NCBI GenBank assembly: GCA_023105745.1
Contig: JALGQZ010000004.1
Location: 12,736,451 to 12,800,450 of the forward strand
Reading direction: 5' to 3'
Origin: Austropuccinia psidii
Taxonomy: Eukaryota; Basidiomycota; Pucciniomycetes; Pucciniales; Sphaerophragmiaceae
Length of the DNA stretch: 64,000 bases
Shown here in pieces: positions 25,791 through 37,031 of this stretch. The notes under the pieces are model-generated. The model was not told the origin of the DNA. It saw only the letters and a list, made by a program, of their open reading frames with translations, and did not search any database. Within the stretch, counting starts at the first letter, position 1; every line of letters begins with the position of its first letter. Made by a program: the position numbers and the translations under genes.

Positions 25791-27555
25791 ATAATGTTTT
25801 CAATTTCGTAATCTTATTTTCTAGAAGATTAATGGCTTTTGATATTCTTTAAAATAAAATAACAAGTTTTTGATTATTTGGAGATGTTTTCTCACTGTCC
25901 ACATATAAATTCAATTGTATAAAAGTACAAATTTGTAATCAAATTTCCTCAACTATTGGCCTGATTTGACCTCCAGTGAAGGTTATTTGATTAGTAATTT
26001 ACCCCTAAACATATTTTACAACTAATTATAAATTTCAAGCTAACTTTTACCTTTTTTCAGTTTGCAAAACATTAAAAATTCACTTCTAAATATTCAAAAA
26101 TAGGTTTCAAATTCCAATTTTTCTAAGATTTATTGTGACTGTTTTCTTTTTATTTATTTGAGTAAATCGTATCTAAACAAGAATTATGAAACACTTATCA
26201 CCTTTCTTGTAAAGGCTGAGGTTAATCTGAAATTCCCAAGAATATAATGACTCTAAATAAAAACTCATAATTAAGTTGTTGGAAATTTTAAAACAAAACT
26301 TAAAGAAATTATGAGTTCTTGACCATCTTTCTTTATATAATTGTTTTTGATGTAGCTCTGATGTTTTTTTCTCTGTAAAAATCAATGGATAAATAATACT
26401 ATTATATTTATTTATTATTAGAATAGCTATAAAAATATTTTTGTTGTGGGGAGGACTTTATGATATACTAATAACAATACTAGAGCAATATTTTTGACAT
26501 GAAATTTATAGTGAAAAAAGCTTGGAAGGGTCTAACTTCAATAAAATAATGTCTATTAGTCTTCTGAGAGCCCTGGTTTTCATTACTATAAAACAGATTA
26601 TTATAGTAATCACTACAATAATTAAGATGATAATTATATCTGGTTACTTCAAAGATTACTACTGTTTGTGACAGCTTCAATATTTCATAATTACAAGAAA
26701 AATCAAGATGATTCCTGAGTGTTTGTTAGCAGAAGATATCCTTTTATCTTTACACACAGTAGTGTAATTTTATTCACCTTTGCACATACATACAGAAATA
26801 ATTAGTTTGCTAATGTGACTCACTTGTGGTTTCAAGCTCCTGTTTCTGTTTTGGATGGAGATTAAATGTGGTTTTTGGAACTGAAATTTGTCATTTCTAA
26901 ACCATGCAGGGAAAAAGTAATCTTTGAAAGGCTCTCCAAATATGTTCTAGCATTCAAAACTGTCAAAATCTGTACAGTAAATTTCAGGGGGCCTCTGATT
27001 AGTTTTTTTATGATTGTTTGAAGTAAAATCCTTTGGGATTTGCTGTCACCTAATACTCCAGATATATTATCAAATATCCCACAGAATAGCTCTTTGAATG
27101 TTTATTTGCAATTTGAACTTTAAAACCTCAATAGATTTGTGCATTTTTTGAAATAAAAAGCTCAAAATTAGGTCAGCATGTATCCCTGAATGAGGCTTTC
27201 AGTATGGTAGCCCATTTGAACTACTTTGGATTAAATATGGAAAATCTATACATTCTAAAAGTATTTGTTTTCTTTTTGTAAAATAGTGATTTTCTGGTCT
27301 CAAGAGATAAAATTCAATAGATTTTTATCTGTGTGGAAACAGGCCCTGGGTGCTATAATTGGGTAGACCTTTCAGAAAATATGCCATTGGGTGGGTCTAG
27401 CATCGTAACTGTAGAGGTTAGAGCAAAGATAAAAATAGGATGTTGTTTTTCTTACCATTTTGAGTTGGAGTGGACACATAAGTTTTGTTCCAGTGATATC
27501 AAAAACTTCAAAATAATACCAATGGATAACTGTCTTTGAGTTCTTTCAAAAAATA
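25791..27555. other. AT-rich repeat debris, no gene seen
   Basis: No domain, splice structure or clear repeat partner was found. Short frames at 26173-26385, 26480-26680 and 27333-27539 show nothing recognisable. Confidence 0.45.
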
Positions 27556-27895
27556 ACTTTAATGATAAGGTCGTGATCCAAACTAAGATTTTTAGATGGG
27601 AGGTGAAAATTAATGTTTATAGTCAGTAGGATCTTACAACCTTAATAACATGGTTAAGTCTTATTTGTTGGTGATAAGAGTAGTATTTTATAGAATAAGG
27701 AGGTTTCCTCCCTCAGATGGTCACATGTCCAGGATATATTTTTCCACTCCTGTTTTTGATGTTCATCCTCTCATTGCTTCTTTATTTGGTTTAATTGAGG
27801 CAAAAGATGTGTATTACCCTGTTCTGATTAGACACCATACCTTATGTTGTTTTGGGTGTCATGCTTGTGCTCTGGTTGGGAGTTGAAGGCTGAGA
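27556..27895 (-). repeat. 5' end of a diverged LTR of family A, minus strand
   Basis: GTCATGCTTGTGCTCTGGTT (27858-27877) is the reverse complement of the family A start AACCAGAGCACAAGCATGAC. GGCTGAGA (27888-27895) is the reverse of the LTR terminus, and TGGGAGGTGAAAATTA near 27597 matches the reverse of the segment near 850-870. The rest is poorly conserved. Confidence 0.5.
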
Positions 27896-28561
27896 ATTAT
27901 GCTTGAAAAAAACAAGCATCTATTATAATTTGTGTTTTACTTTAAAAAAAATAATTCAAAAAGACATTTACTAAGTATTGATAAATGATCATAAGGATTA
28001 AGATATAAATGTGAAAATAAAATAGAAATTCATGAAAAAGGCTTGAAATATTCAGAAAAAGGAATTAAATTTCTAATTTGAAACTTATTTAAACATTTAA
28101 AATAAATAATTTTATCCACAGAATAGAATATCATACCTCACCCAAAAAAAACAATGGCTTTCCATGTCCTTAATCTTTCTAAAATAAGGTCTAGCAGTTG
28201 AGAAGGCCATTTTACAGAATGGTAACCATACTTAAGTTGTTTACAACATTAAACATTTATGAACTTATCAAACTGATCTAGTGACTTCAGCTTAGGCAAC
28301 CATAGTCATGTCATTCTTCCAGTTGGTATGATTTTGAAACAAATCACTCAAGTTTTGTTTTTAATGCATTTTTCTTTTTATGCTTTCTTTATGAATGATA
28401 CTTTTTTTCCTTCCCGCGATGGTTTTCACTATCAAATTATGCCATAAATGTTGAATTTTCGGCCAAGAAAAACTATTTGTAGTATCAGTTACACTCGAAT
28501 CACTGAGCTATCAGGATAAATTTTAAGTACGCTAGCAAGTATGCCGTAGTATTTGGCTCGT
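27896..28561. other. Spacer between repeats and COX23-like gene
   Basis: AT-rich up to about 28400, then base composition rises towards the gene island. It probably holds the 3' UTR of the minus-strand gene. No other feature is seen. Confidence 0.5.
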
Positions 28562-29172
28562 TCAATTCTTTTTTCTACTTTCTAACCATCTCTTTTGACA
28601 TTCTTTGTAAACGTCAAAATACTGTCATGATCCCCCAGGGAAGATTAAATGAATAAAATTGTTATGATTGAATTTGAAAGCAAAGCAGGAAAGGGACAGA
28701 AGAAGACAGGGTTATTCAGATTAGTTTTTCTGTCTCATCTGAAAAGAGCATTGAAGTTATTTGAACGTATAGAAAAAGTAATGAGGGTGACTGAACATCT
28801 TGACATAATGATTTATCATAATTGTTTCGATCCAAGCATTTGTATGATGCCTTAAATAGCGAAAACGTCCAAGTTTATGAATTTCTTCCAAAATTAAAAC
28901 GTTATGAGAGGAGATCTAAAAGGAAGTTGACCTTGCGTGCAGCTTGACATGGATCGGCCAATCTGTTTTATATCATTGAAAGCAGGTGGAATGCGTAGAT
29001 GTCAGCGAGCCGTCGTATGAGCCTGAGGCGCTGTCAAATGAAGGATTGAATGCAAGAAAAACCTGGATGGTGTTTTGCCAGAGTCTTGCGAGCTAGGCAT
29101 AGCTGGGTATGCACGAGAATGGATCTCATCAACCGAGGCGTCGGCTGCTGCTTGCGTATTAGCTGAGGACAT
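28562..29172 (-). CDS. COX23: Twin-CX9C protein, COX23/CHCHD7-like
   Basis: Four exons assemble into an 84-residue protein: 29063-29172, 28932-28962 (a 31-nt microexon), 28797-28850 and 28562-28621. The introns are 100, 81 and 175 nt, bounded by GT...AG, and phase is kept at every junction. The product has a polar N-terminus (about 37 residues), then C-QAARKASYK-C, CLDRNNYDKSLC and C-QDYFDVYKE-C, giving two CX9C pairs spaced by 10 residues as in COX23/CHCHD7. It ends QKRWLESRKKN. In this family such proteins are imported into the mitochondrial intermembrane space by MIA40 disulfide relay and are needed for cytochrome c oxidase assembly. The start ATG (29172) is the first in frame. It is divergent from the mitochondrial release-factor-like gene, 215 bp away. 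Length, cysteine spacing and splice fit make the call strong. Another small CHCH protein is the only serious alternative. Confidence 0.88.
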
Positions 29173-29387
29173 CTTCCAGACGGCTTGCTTCAGTCGATGG
29201 CCTTGACGGAGAAGGGATCCAGCCGAAGAGTGAAATGATTCGTTGGCAAAAATTCCACATCGGCCTCGGCGTTTTGTTGTCGTTAAAAACTGTTTTTCGT
29301 TCCGATTTTATCAAAACCAGTGTTTCCTCCAAGAACCATCTTCGTCCACGATCCTCAGCCTCCTGCTGATTGTCACATTCATGAATC
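29173..29387. promoter_or_regulatory. Shared promoter between two divergent mitochondrial genes
   Basis: Only 215 bp separate the COX23-like start codon (minus) from the release-factor-like start codon (plus), so both promoters must lie here or overlap coding DNA. GC content is clearly above the flanking repeats. I see no clear TATA box. Confidence 0.6.
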
Positions 29388-30213
29388 ATGATGAGGTCGA
29401 TATTAATCGTCAGGCGATGGAGCCAGTTCACGTCGAATCACCAGGGGCTGATTCCGCTGGGGACCTTGCACAACGACAGTCTCCGACCGTGGTCAGCCTT
29501 CTCTACGACATCAAGAGTGTTCTTCCGTCCGTCTTTGTGCAGTCAATCGAAGAAGCGAAAACGCTTGCCGGTGCCTCCATTAGATGAGGCAGACTTAATC
29601 GAGCAATTCGTTCGTGGTTCAGGCCCAGGTGGACAAGCCGTAAACAGTTTGTTGCTAATTTTATCTAATGGCGATGTTAGCGTATTCCACACTGACTTGT
29701 AAAATATTGTGATCTGCTGCCATCACCTTCTTCATCTAGAAACCAACAACGCTGTCTCATTGATTCATCGCCCTACAGGCATTCGCGTTCAAGCTCATAC
29801 ACATCGGTCCAGAGAGAGTAATCGTAACCAAGCTAGGAGGGTGTTGGCTGAAAGAGTTAAGTCTTGAGTTTATTTTGTGCTATTTCATTCAAGCAATACC
29901 CAACGTTTTTAGATTCAATGAAAAAACCAGCCTTAACAAAAACTTCAAGATTTTAATGTCATTTTTACATAATCAACAAATCCATAACTGACTCTTTTAT
30001 CAGGTTGACTATCATCTCAATGCTCAACAAAGTGCACTTCGAAAAATGTGGGAACAAGAGCGCAGGAGAAAGTTGGCCAAGGTTAGAAAGCAAAAACGAA
30101 GGCGGGAAAAACAGAACTTGAATCAAACGAATGACAAAAATGAACAAATTAATGAGAATGAGAGCAAGGCGGAATCCCCCGTCGTCACGGACGACACTTC
30201 CCAGAAATCATAA
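29388..30213 (+). CDS. Mitochondrial GGQ release-factor-like protein (MTRFR/C12orf65 type)
   Basis: Three exons (29388-29646, 29740-29855, 30004-30213) encode 194 residues; the introns are 93 and 148 nt with GT...AG ends and correct phase. Residues 1-60 are basic, serine-rich and lacking acids early, as in a mitochondrial presequence. GSGPGGQ with the catalytic GGQ at 81-83 follows, then NKTNNAVSLIHRPTGIRVQ and a THRSRESNRNQARRVL segment typical of the RF-1 domain. A very basic helical tail with repeated RRRK/KQKRRR comes last. It lacks the codon-recognition domains of RF1, so it matches the short MTRFR (C12orf65)/yeast Rso55 group, which acts in rescue of stalled mitochondrial ribosomes by cleaving or releasing peptidyl-tRNA. 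It starts at the first of two adjacent ATGs. ICT1-type peptidyl-tRNA hydrolase is the alternative. Confidence 0.88.
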
Positions 30214-30768
30214 CTTGTGGTTCTCATTTATCGTTTGTTTGTTTACAGCGCAATCATCCAGCCAAGCAATTCATTTTTTGAAACGATTACCCTGCAACCC
30301 AGTCCAAACCACTTGATAAGCTATGACACAAATCTTGAACCTGGAGCCAGCCTCTACAAATTACTGTTGCATTTCAAAAAGGCTGTGTGTTGCCGACTTG
30401 TCGGCTTGCTGTTTTTCTTTTGTCAAATGGCATCTATGCAATTTCACGGTCATCCTTAAAGTTTTTATTTGCAAGACCCAAGAGATTCTCAACTCTGCTT
30501 CTCACATAGCTGATGCTCGGGTCAATCATGACGCATTGCTAAGCAAACCGAGAGAATTCGAATCTTTTGTCCGTTTTCTTCCTGCCATCTTCTCTGCGAT
30601 GTATTATGCTATTGCAGACTTCCTGATGTGGTAGCCTGGGTCAGCTTGGGAGCCTTTTGTTGGCTCCTTGAATATATTTGCATGGATATTTATTGCTACA
30701 GCTTGAACTATTTGTATAAGTGTGTGTATTTGGGATGAATGATTTTTTCATGAGGTCACCAAACCACT
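30214..30768. other. Convergent 3' region between two host genes
   Basis: The space between the release-factor-like stop and the TEN1-like stop. A plus-strand open frame (30323-30634) ends with a plausible-looking stretch LLSKPREFESFVRFLPAIF, but I recognise no domain and no start or splice context, so I leave it uncalled. Confidence 0.4.
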
Positions 30769-31312
30769 CTACTCCCCTTCCAAGCATATACTTTCATTCC
30801 ACGCCGTAAGATCCAATTCGGGAGCGTCTTTAATAATCAGAGCATCTAGAACATATTTAACTGCACTTTCATGATCCTGGAGGCGATTTCTTTTTTCAGA
30901 TAAGTCATGTGGTACGACAAATTACAAAAAAAATAACAAGTCAGAACTGACAGTGTCGGAGCGAAGGTAGCCAAGTACACAGACTCGATCAGCAAGGCGT
31001 GGCAGGCCGCTTTTCAAGTTTGTCGAGAACATCAGAAGACTGCAATCGACCTTAACTCTTGAGGAATCGCATTCTAAAATCACGCTCGAATCAGCTTGAC
31101 ATCGTTCAACTACACTTGAAATTAGCAAGCCTAGAGTCAACGATGGCCAATTTTGCGAGAAATAATCATTAACAAGTTTTTGTGAAGGTGGAAATATCAG
31201 TATGGTGCTTGTCATTAGCTTACACGCCAGCCAGCCGGATTTTACGTTGTAAGTCTGAATCCTTCAAGTCCTTGATCGAACGAAGCAAGCCAGGAGATGG
31301 AGCATTAGACAT
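30769..31312 (-). CDS. Small OB-fold protein, probable TEN1 of the CST telomere complex
   Basis: Three exons on the minus strand (31224-31312, 30952-31114, 30769-30876) give 119 residues with introns of 109 and 75 nt (GTAAGC...CAAG and GTCAGT...CCAG). The order LRSIKDLKDSDLQ, KIRLAGVVVERCQ, SVILECDSSRVKVDCSLLM, LPRLADRVCVLGYLR and a C-terminal helix ending APELDLTAWNES fits a single OB fold. The pattern of G-VV, valine-rich strands and DRVCVLGYL resembles fungal TEN1, the smallest CST subunit, which binds STN1 and helps cap and fill in telomeres. RPA14/Rfa3 is the main alternative, since it is also a lone OB fold of this size. The exon structure is convincing, but the family name rests on weak similarity. 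It converges on the release-factor-like gene. Confidence 0.6.
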
Positions 31313-32493
31313 GGAAAATCGATGGCTGAATTGGGGTCGTGGGCCGTCAATAGTTTTCTGCGAAAAATATCAAATCAAAGATCACAAGATTGTGTGCAGC
31401 TAACTTGAGAATCAAGCTGAAGGCCAAACATTTATGATCCACTCTTAGCGGAAAAGCAAGCAAGGACAGCATGCACACTATTTGCAATATATCACTAACC
31501 ATTTTCATTTTTATGTCTTAAATCATCAGGTTCAGTCTTTTCTATCCAACCTGGTTCATCCCTTGACACTCTCAATCTGATTTGCTTAGAAACATTGTAA
31601 TAAAAATAAAATTTTGAAAGTTATTTATGCACTAAATTGTTGTGAATTAAGGACTTCGTTCCATCTTAATATAATGATAAAAATGGTATGAATTTTGAAG
31701 GAATTTTTTCAACAGGGTATGTTGAAATTGTCTCACTTGTTAAAAAGAATATCAGAACTAAACAATTGGATATTTAAAATACTTTTAGGGTCATTCTCAT
31801 TCTTCAAGACTAACTGATTGGCCATCAATAGAGTACTCTTTTCTAAAGCTCAATTTTTAATTTTGATATCTTTGAAGTAGAATATTCTTTGATGTACAAA
31901 TATATAGATAATAAAGCAATAAATAAAACATTTTTGAATTTATATTGTCTTATTTATGACAAGGAAGAATCTTGGATCTTTTTTCACCTAGCACATTAAT
32001 TTTTTATAATTTTAATGTAATGAAAATTGATATTCCTACTCAAAAAGTATTATTTCTGTCTTCACATAACAAAAAAATTGAAAAGAATTCTTGTGACAGC
32101 AAGGAAAAAAGCTTACTTTGATTCTGCTAAAGTGAAGAGGAGAGTAAATATTAATTAATTGAGGGGATATGCAAAACTCCATTTGCCTTTTTGAATTTTC
32201 CATGTGGTTTGATAATAAGATTTCAATAGATAGATTTGAGTATAAAATAATACAAGGCTAAAATAAAATATACGCTAATGAAGGGAAACATCTTTTGGTA
32301 TGTCCCCTAAGCAATGCATAGATTTTCAAAAATTTGTGAAATTTTGATGGTCCTCAAATATTCAATATCAAATTCTCAGCCTGACCAAATATTCAGAGTT
32401 AAATTTGAACTACCTTTAAATATTTGAAAATAAATTTTCAAATTTTGGATTCAGTTTTTTGGAATATAGAAGGAAATTATTGCATAAACACTT
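31313..32493. other. Promoter side of the TEN1-like gene, then AT-rich DNA
   Basis: The first 150-200 bp keep host-like composition and presumably hold the promoter. From about 31500 the sequence is AT-rich with no gene or clear repeat. Confidence 0.45.
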
Positions 32494-33173
32494 TCATATA
32501 GGGATTTAGTCAACCCATATAAGCCCTTGAATGTTTTTGCCATAAATTGGTGAAAACATGTAAGTTTTTAGTAAAGACACATAAGGGGTGTTTCTCAATT
32601 GAAATGAAGCTAAAAAAACCTGTATTGGGCAAGAACCCATTTATGGTACTGTTAATGCCATAGATTATATTGTTGATTCCATTAATGTCATAAATGGCAT
32701 TTTCAATTCACTTACAAACTTGAACCAAAAAACATAAAACGCTTTTTGGGCCTATAATTTTCCAACCCAAAAAAAATCCCAAAAATATGGGCTTCTGGTT
32801 TTTGATTCTCAAGATTCTCCTCTTCATCTTAAAAATAAAATTGAAGAGATTAATAAGTAGGAATATCTTTGATAAATTTTTGCAAAAGATTGGCCAATTT
32901 GGACAGATTTGGTAAAAAAAATATTGAAAAAAATTGGGGATCTTAACATCCCATGTTGGAAAAAAAATGGCAAAAAAAATTGAAAAATACTCAAACCTAA
33001 GCCTGAGGAATTTATTTTGAAAATGGGTCACTTACATATTTCTACTATAACCTCACAAGTTTTTGCCATTAATTGGTAAAAACACATAAATTTATATTGA
33101 AAACATGTAAGGGCTTATATGTATTTACTAAAAGCTTACATGCTTTGACCAGCACCCTATATATGATTTAATT
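32494..33173. mobile_element. MITE-like element with terminal inverted repeats
   Basis: The left end reads CATATAGGG, then GTCAA and CATATAAGCCCTT. The right end, reversed, reads CATATATAGGG, then GGTCAA and CATGTAAGC. Inner parts (ACATGTAAGTTTTTAGTAAA on the left, ATGTAAGCTTTTAGTAAA reversed on the right) continue the symmetry for about 100 bp with rearrangements. It is 680 bp long and non-coding, although a 107-aa AT-rich frame (32708-33031 minus) is present. No clear target duplication can be fixed. Confidence 0.45.
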
Positions 33174-33339
33174 ACAACTTCTTATATATTGATTCTTACT
33201 TATTATATATTCAAATTTCCAGGCATCAATATTATATATGAGTATTTCATATAATAGAAAATATTTTATATTATGATTCAATGATATTAGAGTACATTAG
33301 GATAAGGTAATGGTTATGACAGATGTGAGAATTGAGATT

Positions 33340-34235
33340 TATTTTAAATAACCAAATAGGCCCCAATTAATATTAAAATAAATTCTGAACTATGAATAAC
33401 CCATAAGTCATGCATATTTGCAAAATTCATTCTTTTTGATTTAAGAAAAGATGAATAAATTTTTTGTGAGTAAGTAAATCCATGTATTTAATGCTAGATT
33501 TGGATTCTACACAAAAAATCACCTAGGGTGGCTCTTCGGAGTGAATATGCTCAAATTAACTGTATTAGGTGGTAATATGGAAAATACTTGAATACCACAT
33601 CATCAATACCACATAAAAGAATTGTGAAATTTTTTGTTTTTCTCAGTTTCATGCCAAAATGAGGGGAATGTGAGAAATCCCATGTTACATATACACCAAT
33701 ATTAGTGTTATGCATGTTTTTGGAACTTACAAATACAGTATTATTACATAAAGTTTTGGTACAGCCATAGTGGATATCAGTCTTGAATCCTAAATTGCTA
33801 TTTTTGACATGAAAATAGCTAAGGGGGACAAAAGGCATTATAGAGAGCCAGGGTACCCAGCTTCTGAGGCCTCTGAGGTGTGGACAGAAATAAAGCTTGG
33901 ACTAATGGCTGATCATGGCAGAATTAGTATACTAAAACCTTTTGGGAGCTTAGTTACCAAGCTGAAATCTCATTAAATCCTCCGAGAATTGCAAATAAGC
34001 TGCTATTTTGACATGATGAGGTACAGAGCAGCTTAGACTCTTGTAACCATGTAAATCATTAATTATTTCACATGTATAAACCCTAAAAGAGTAATTAAAA
34101 CTCTTTTTTGACTAGTATCCATTGAATCAACTCATAGCAACCACCCATATAGTGCTATGTGCAATTCTACATAGAAATGAGAGAAAAACTTCAAAAATTC
34201 ATTCAAGATACAATTATTGATTAATATTTTTTAAA
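33340..34235 (-). repeat. LTR family C, minus copy
   Basis: Reverse complement of 24807-25790. Matches include GGATTCTACACAAAAAATC (33500), TTAGGTGGTAATATGGAAAA (33563), AAATAGCTAAGGGGGACAAAAG (33816), CCAGGGTACCC (33850), AGCTGCTATTTTGACATG and GAACAATGGAG (34240). It is in opposite orientation to the plus copy. Confidence 0.7.
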
Positions 34236-35498
34236 ACTTAAGGAACAATGGAGAATGGTATGGTTCATGAAGAAATAGAAAATAATCCTGGTTTCATAAG
34301 TAAAATTGAAAGTTTTACTTACAGTCCATTTTTGATGATTCCACGTGAAACACTGAATCTTCAAAAATTCACAGAAAATACAACCTGTGATGGAACTTAA
34401 AATAACATTTATAACTTTGAAAAATTAATATTTATTTTGAAATAAAAGAAGATTTACAGTTGTTACTCCTTTTATTCTTAACCATAAAATGGTTGGTAGT
34501 CACGTAAAAGCCTTAATTAAGTAGTTATGATAATCCTATTTGATAATAGATGGTGCAATAAATAATGCAAAAAGGATAATTGCTTTTTAACTCACTGTTC
34601 TTTTATTTTTCTCCATAGCACTCCTCTGTGAGGTATTGTTTACTTAAGAGAGGCTTCCTCTTGCTGTTTTTTCCAAAATCATCTTATCATCCAATTATAC
34701 CTTTATTACCAACAAGTAAGTATTAGTTAAATCTTTTCTTAAGTGTATTAATATTTCATAATCAATAATAAAGATGTTAAATAATAGAAATAAGCTATAA
34801 TTAGCTGTAATACTGTTATAAATTAAATTTTGGCCCTTTAAATCCACAATTTATCCATCAAAAATATCTACCAATTCTTTTCAAGGTTTTATTGGAGTAT
34901 TAGTGAGTAGTTTGAATTAATTCTTAAAGTTTTTCTGTAGTATTAGTTTTCTCCAAGAATTATATTCATAATTATTTTTGAAAAAGATATTATATATATT
35001 AAAGCATTTTGATCATTAAGTACTTCTTGTAATTGATTCTTTTCAACAATTACCACTTACTGTTATAATCACTAGTAGTGTATAGCAAGTAAAAGAAATA
35101 AACAAGTAATTAATTATTTAATCATGATTATAATAATTTTTATTATTATATTTAATAAGAAAAGTAATAGTACTGTCACTTAATAGTAGTATTATCAACA
35201 GTTTCATACACACATCCTACACTTGGGGCCTGGCTGTGTATCCTTAATTAAAATATTTTTAAGCTCAGGAATATATTAATTTAATAATTTTTTTCTTCCA
35301 ATTTGAAGTTGAAAGAATTTTTATTTTTGAAATTGTCTCTAAATTCTTTCTCATTGAGGAATTTGGTTTAATTTTATACTGTTTCACACATGGCTTTTTC
35401 ACATCCAAAAGCTTAATAAATTATTCTTTGAGTTACTATAAATTCATTTTGATTCAAAATATTGAATTTTAATTTTTTTCTTTTTAAAAATAATTAAC
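34236..35498. other. AT-rich DNA, no gene seen
   Basis: TTA/ATT-rich sequence with a short less AT-rich patch near 35200-35240 (CACATCCTACACTTGGGGCC). No open frame is worth reporting and no repeat partner was recognised. Confidence 0.4.
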
Positions 35499-36246
35499 TA
35501 TCACAGGGGATCTTTGAAGTGAAGAGGGCCTGGCACTCAGTAAATTGGAACTCACTTATGGAGGGCTCAAGGATGGAATAAGATGAGTACACTTAAGAGT
35601 GTAATAAAATATAATTTCTAATAAAAGAAATATAAGAAAGCAGAAAAATAAGAGTAAGAGTAAAGAATAAAAGATCCAGCCACAAACAAGTCCAAGTCCA
35701 CTGTTTCCACCTGTCAGAAAGAAATAGAAGAGTTTATAAGGATATGGCCACCACAACTCTACTGAACAGGTGAGGAAATGAAAAGACCAACTTAATCCCA
35801 ATAAATATAATACTCTAAATGAAGAATAAGAATATTTATCAAATAATAAATCAAATATATAAATTAACTGGGGAAAGGTCCCCAGAGGGTGGAAGAGGGG
35901 CTGGTATATGTGAGAATCTGCCAGCCCTACTCCAAAGAGTGAGTTTTCTTGAGAGGAATCTTAATTTGAATTGATTGGGATAATACAGCCCCTGTATGGA
36001 TTTACACAGTCTTTACAAGAGGGGTGGTGGAGTTGGGTGAGAATACAGTTTCAGTCTTGTGAATCCAAAACTGTATTCAGAATATCCAGCCTGTACAAGC
36101 ATTGACAGGCTGAACCAAGCTGTATGGCTGTTTCATCAAGAAGATTTTCTAAAACTGATTCCTGATACACATAATGGATTTTCTGGTTTCATGAGTTTGA
36201 GTGGGTTTAAGGTTGAATACCCTTACCCCTGATAGTGCCTATGACA
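35499..36246 (-). repeat. LTR family D, minus copy, with polypurine tract
   Basis: Reverse complement of the plus LTR at 36271-37031. It shares GGGCCTGGCACT...CTTATGGAGGGCTCAA (35528-35572), CAAGTCCAAGTCCACTGTTTC, and the start TGTCATAGGCACTATCAGGGG (reverse of 36226-36246). The 24 bp to its right (36247-36270) are the reverse of the family D polypurine flank ACCAGTTTCAAGAGTGGAAT, so this is a 3' LTR of a minus-strand element whose body is missing. Confidence 0.8.
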
Positions 36247-36270
36247 GTATTCCACTCTTGAAACTGGTGG

Positions 36271-37031
36271 TGTAACAACCACTCACCAGGGGTAAGGGTA
36301 TCCATTCATACACCCACTCAAACACCTCAAATCAGCAGATCCAGCATTTGAAATCAGCATTCAGTTTCAGCAATCTTCATTCTGAAACATGCATACAGCT
36401 TGGTACATCAATACAGCCTGTCAATACTTGTACAGGTTGGATTCACCCAATACAGTTTCAATACACCAGTATGAAACTGTATGATCACTCAAATACACCA
36501 CACCTCTTGTACAGGTTCTGTACAGCTGTACAGGACCTGTATTGTCCAGACTCAATTCAATAACTCAATCCTCTCATGAAAATTCTTCCTCTGGATCAGG
36601 GCTGGTGTTTCTCACCTATACCAGCCCCTCTTTCTCCCCCCTGGGGACTTTTCCCCAGTTAATTAATTTAGTTTATTTATTATTTTATAATTATTCTTAT
36701 CCTTATTTTGGGTATTATAATTATTTGATTTTAAGTTAGTCTTTGCATTGCTCTCTTTGCCTGTACAGTATGAGTTGGGTGGCCATATCCTTATTAACCC
36801 TTCTCTTTCCATTCTGACAGGTTGAAACAGTGGACTTGGACTTGTTTGTGGTTGGCTCTTCTATTCTTTTATTCTTACTCTTTTGTTGCTGCTTCTTATA
36901 TTCTTTATTAGAAATTCATCTCTTTAACACTCTTCAGTGTATCATTTCTTATCATATCTTTGAGCCCTCCATAAGTGAGTCCCAGTTTACTAAGTGCCAG
37001 GCCCTCTTCACTTCAAAGAGCCCCTGTGACA
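36271..37031 (+). repeat. 5' LTR, family D
   Basis: Begins TGTAACAACCACTCACCAGG and ends CCCCTGTGACA (761 bp). It contains repeated short pyrimidine/purine motifs around CTGTACAGG (36505-36545) and CCCCTGGGGACTTTTCCCC (36639-36657). Its first 161 bp recur at 47620-47780. Confidence 0.85.

Noticed and set aside
29159..29431. Minus-strand open frame over the divergent promoter
   Set aside because: Different frame from the COX23-like exon 1; no features.
29243..29587. Plus-strand open frame overlapping the release-factor-like exon 1
   Set aside because: Different frame from the GGQ protein, which has clear motifs and splice sites.
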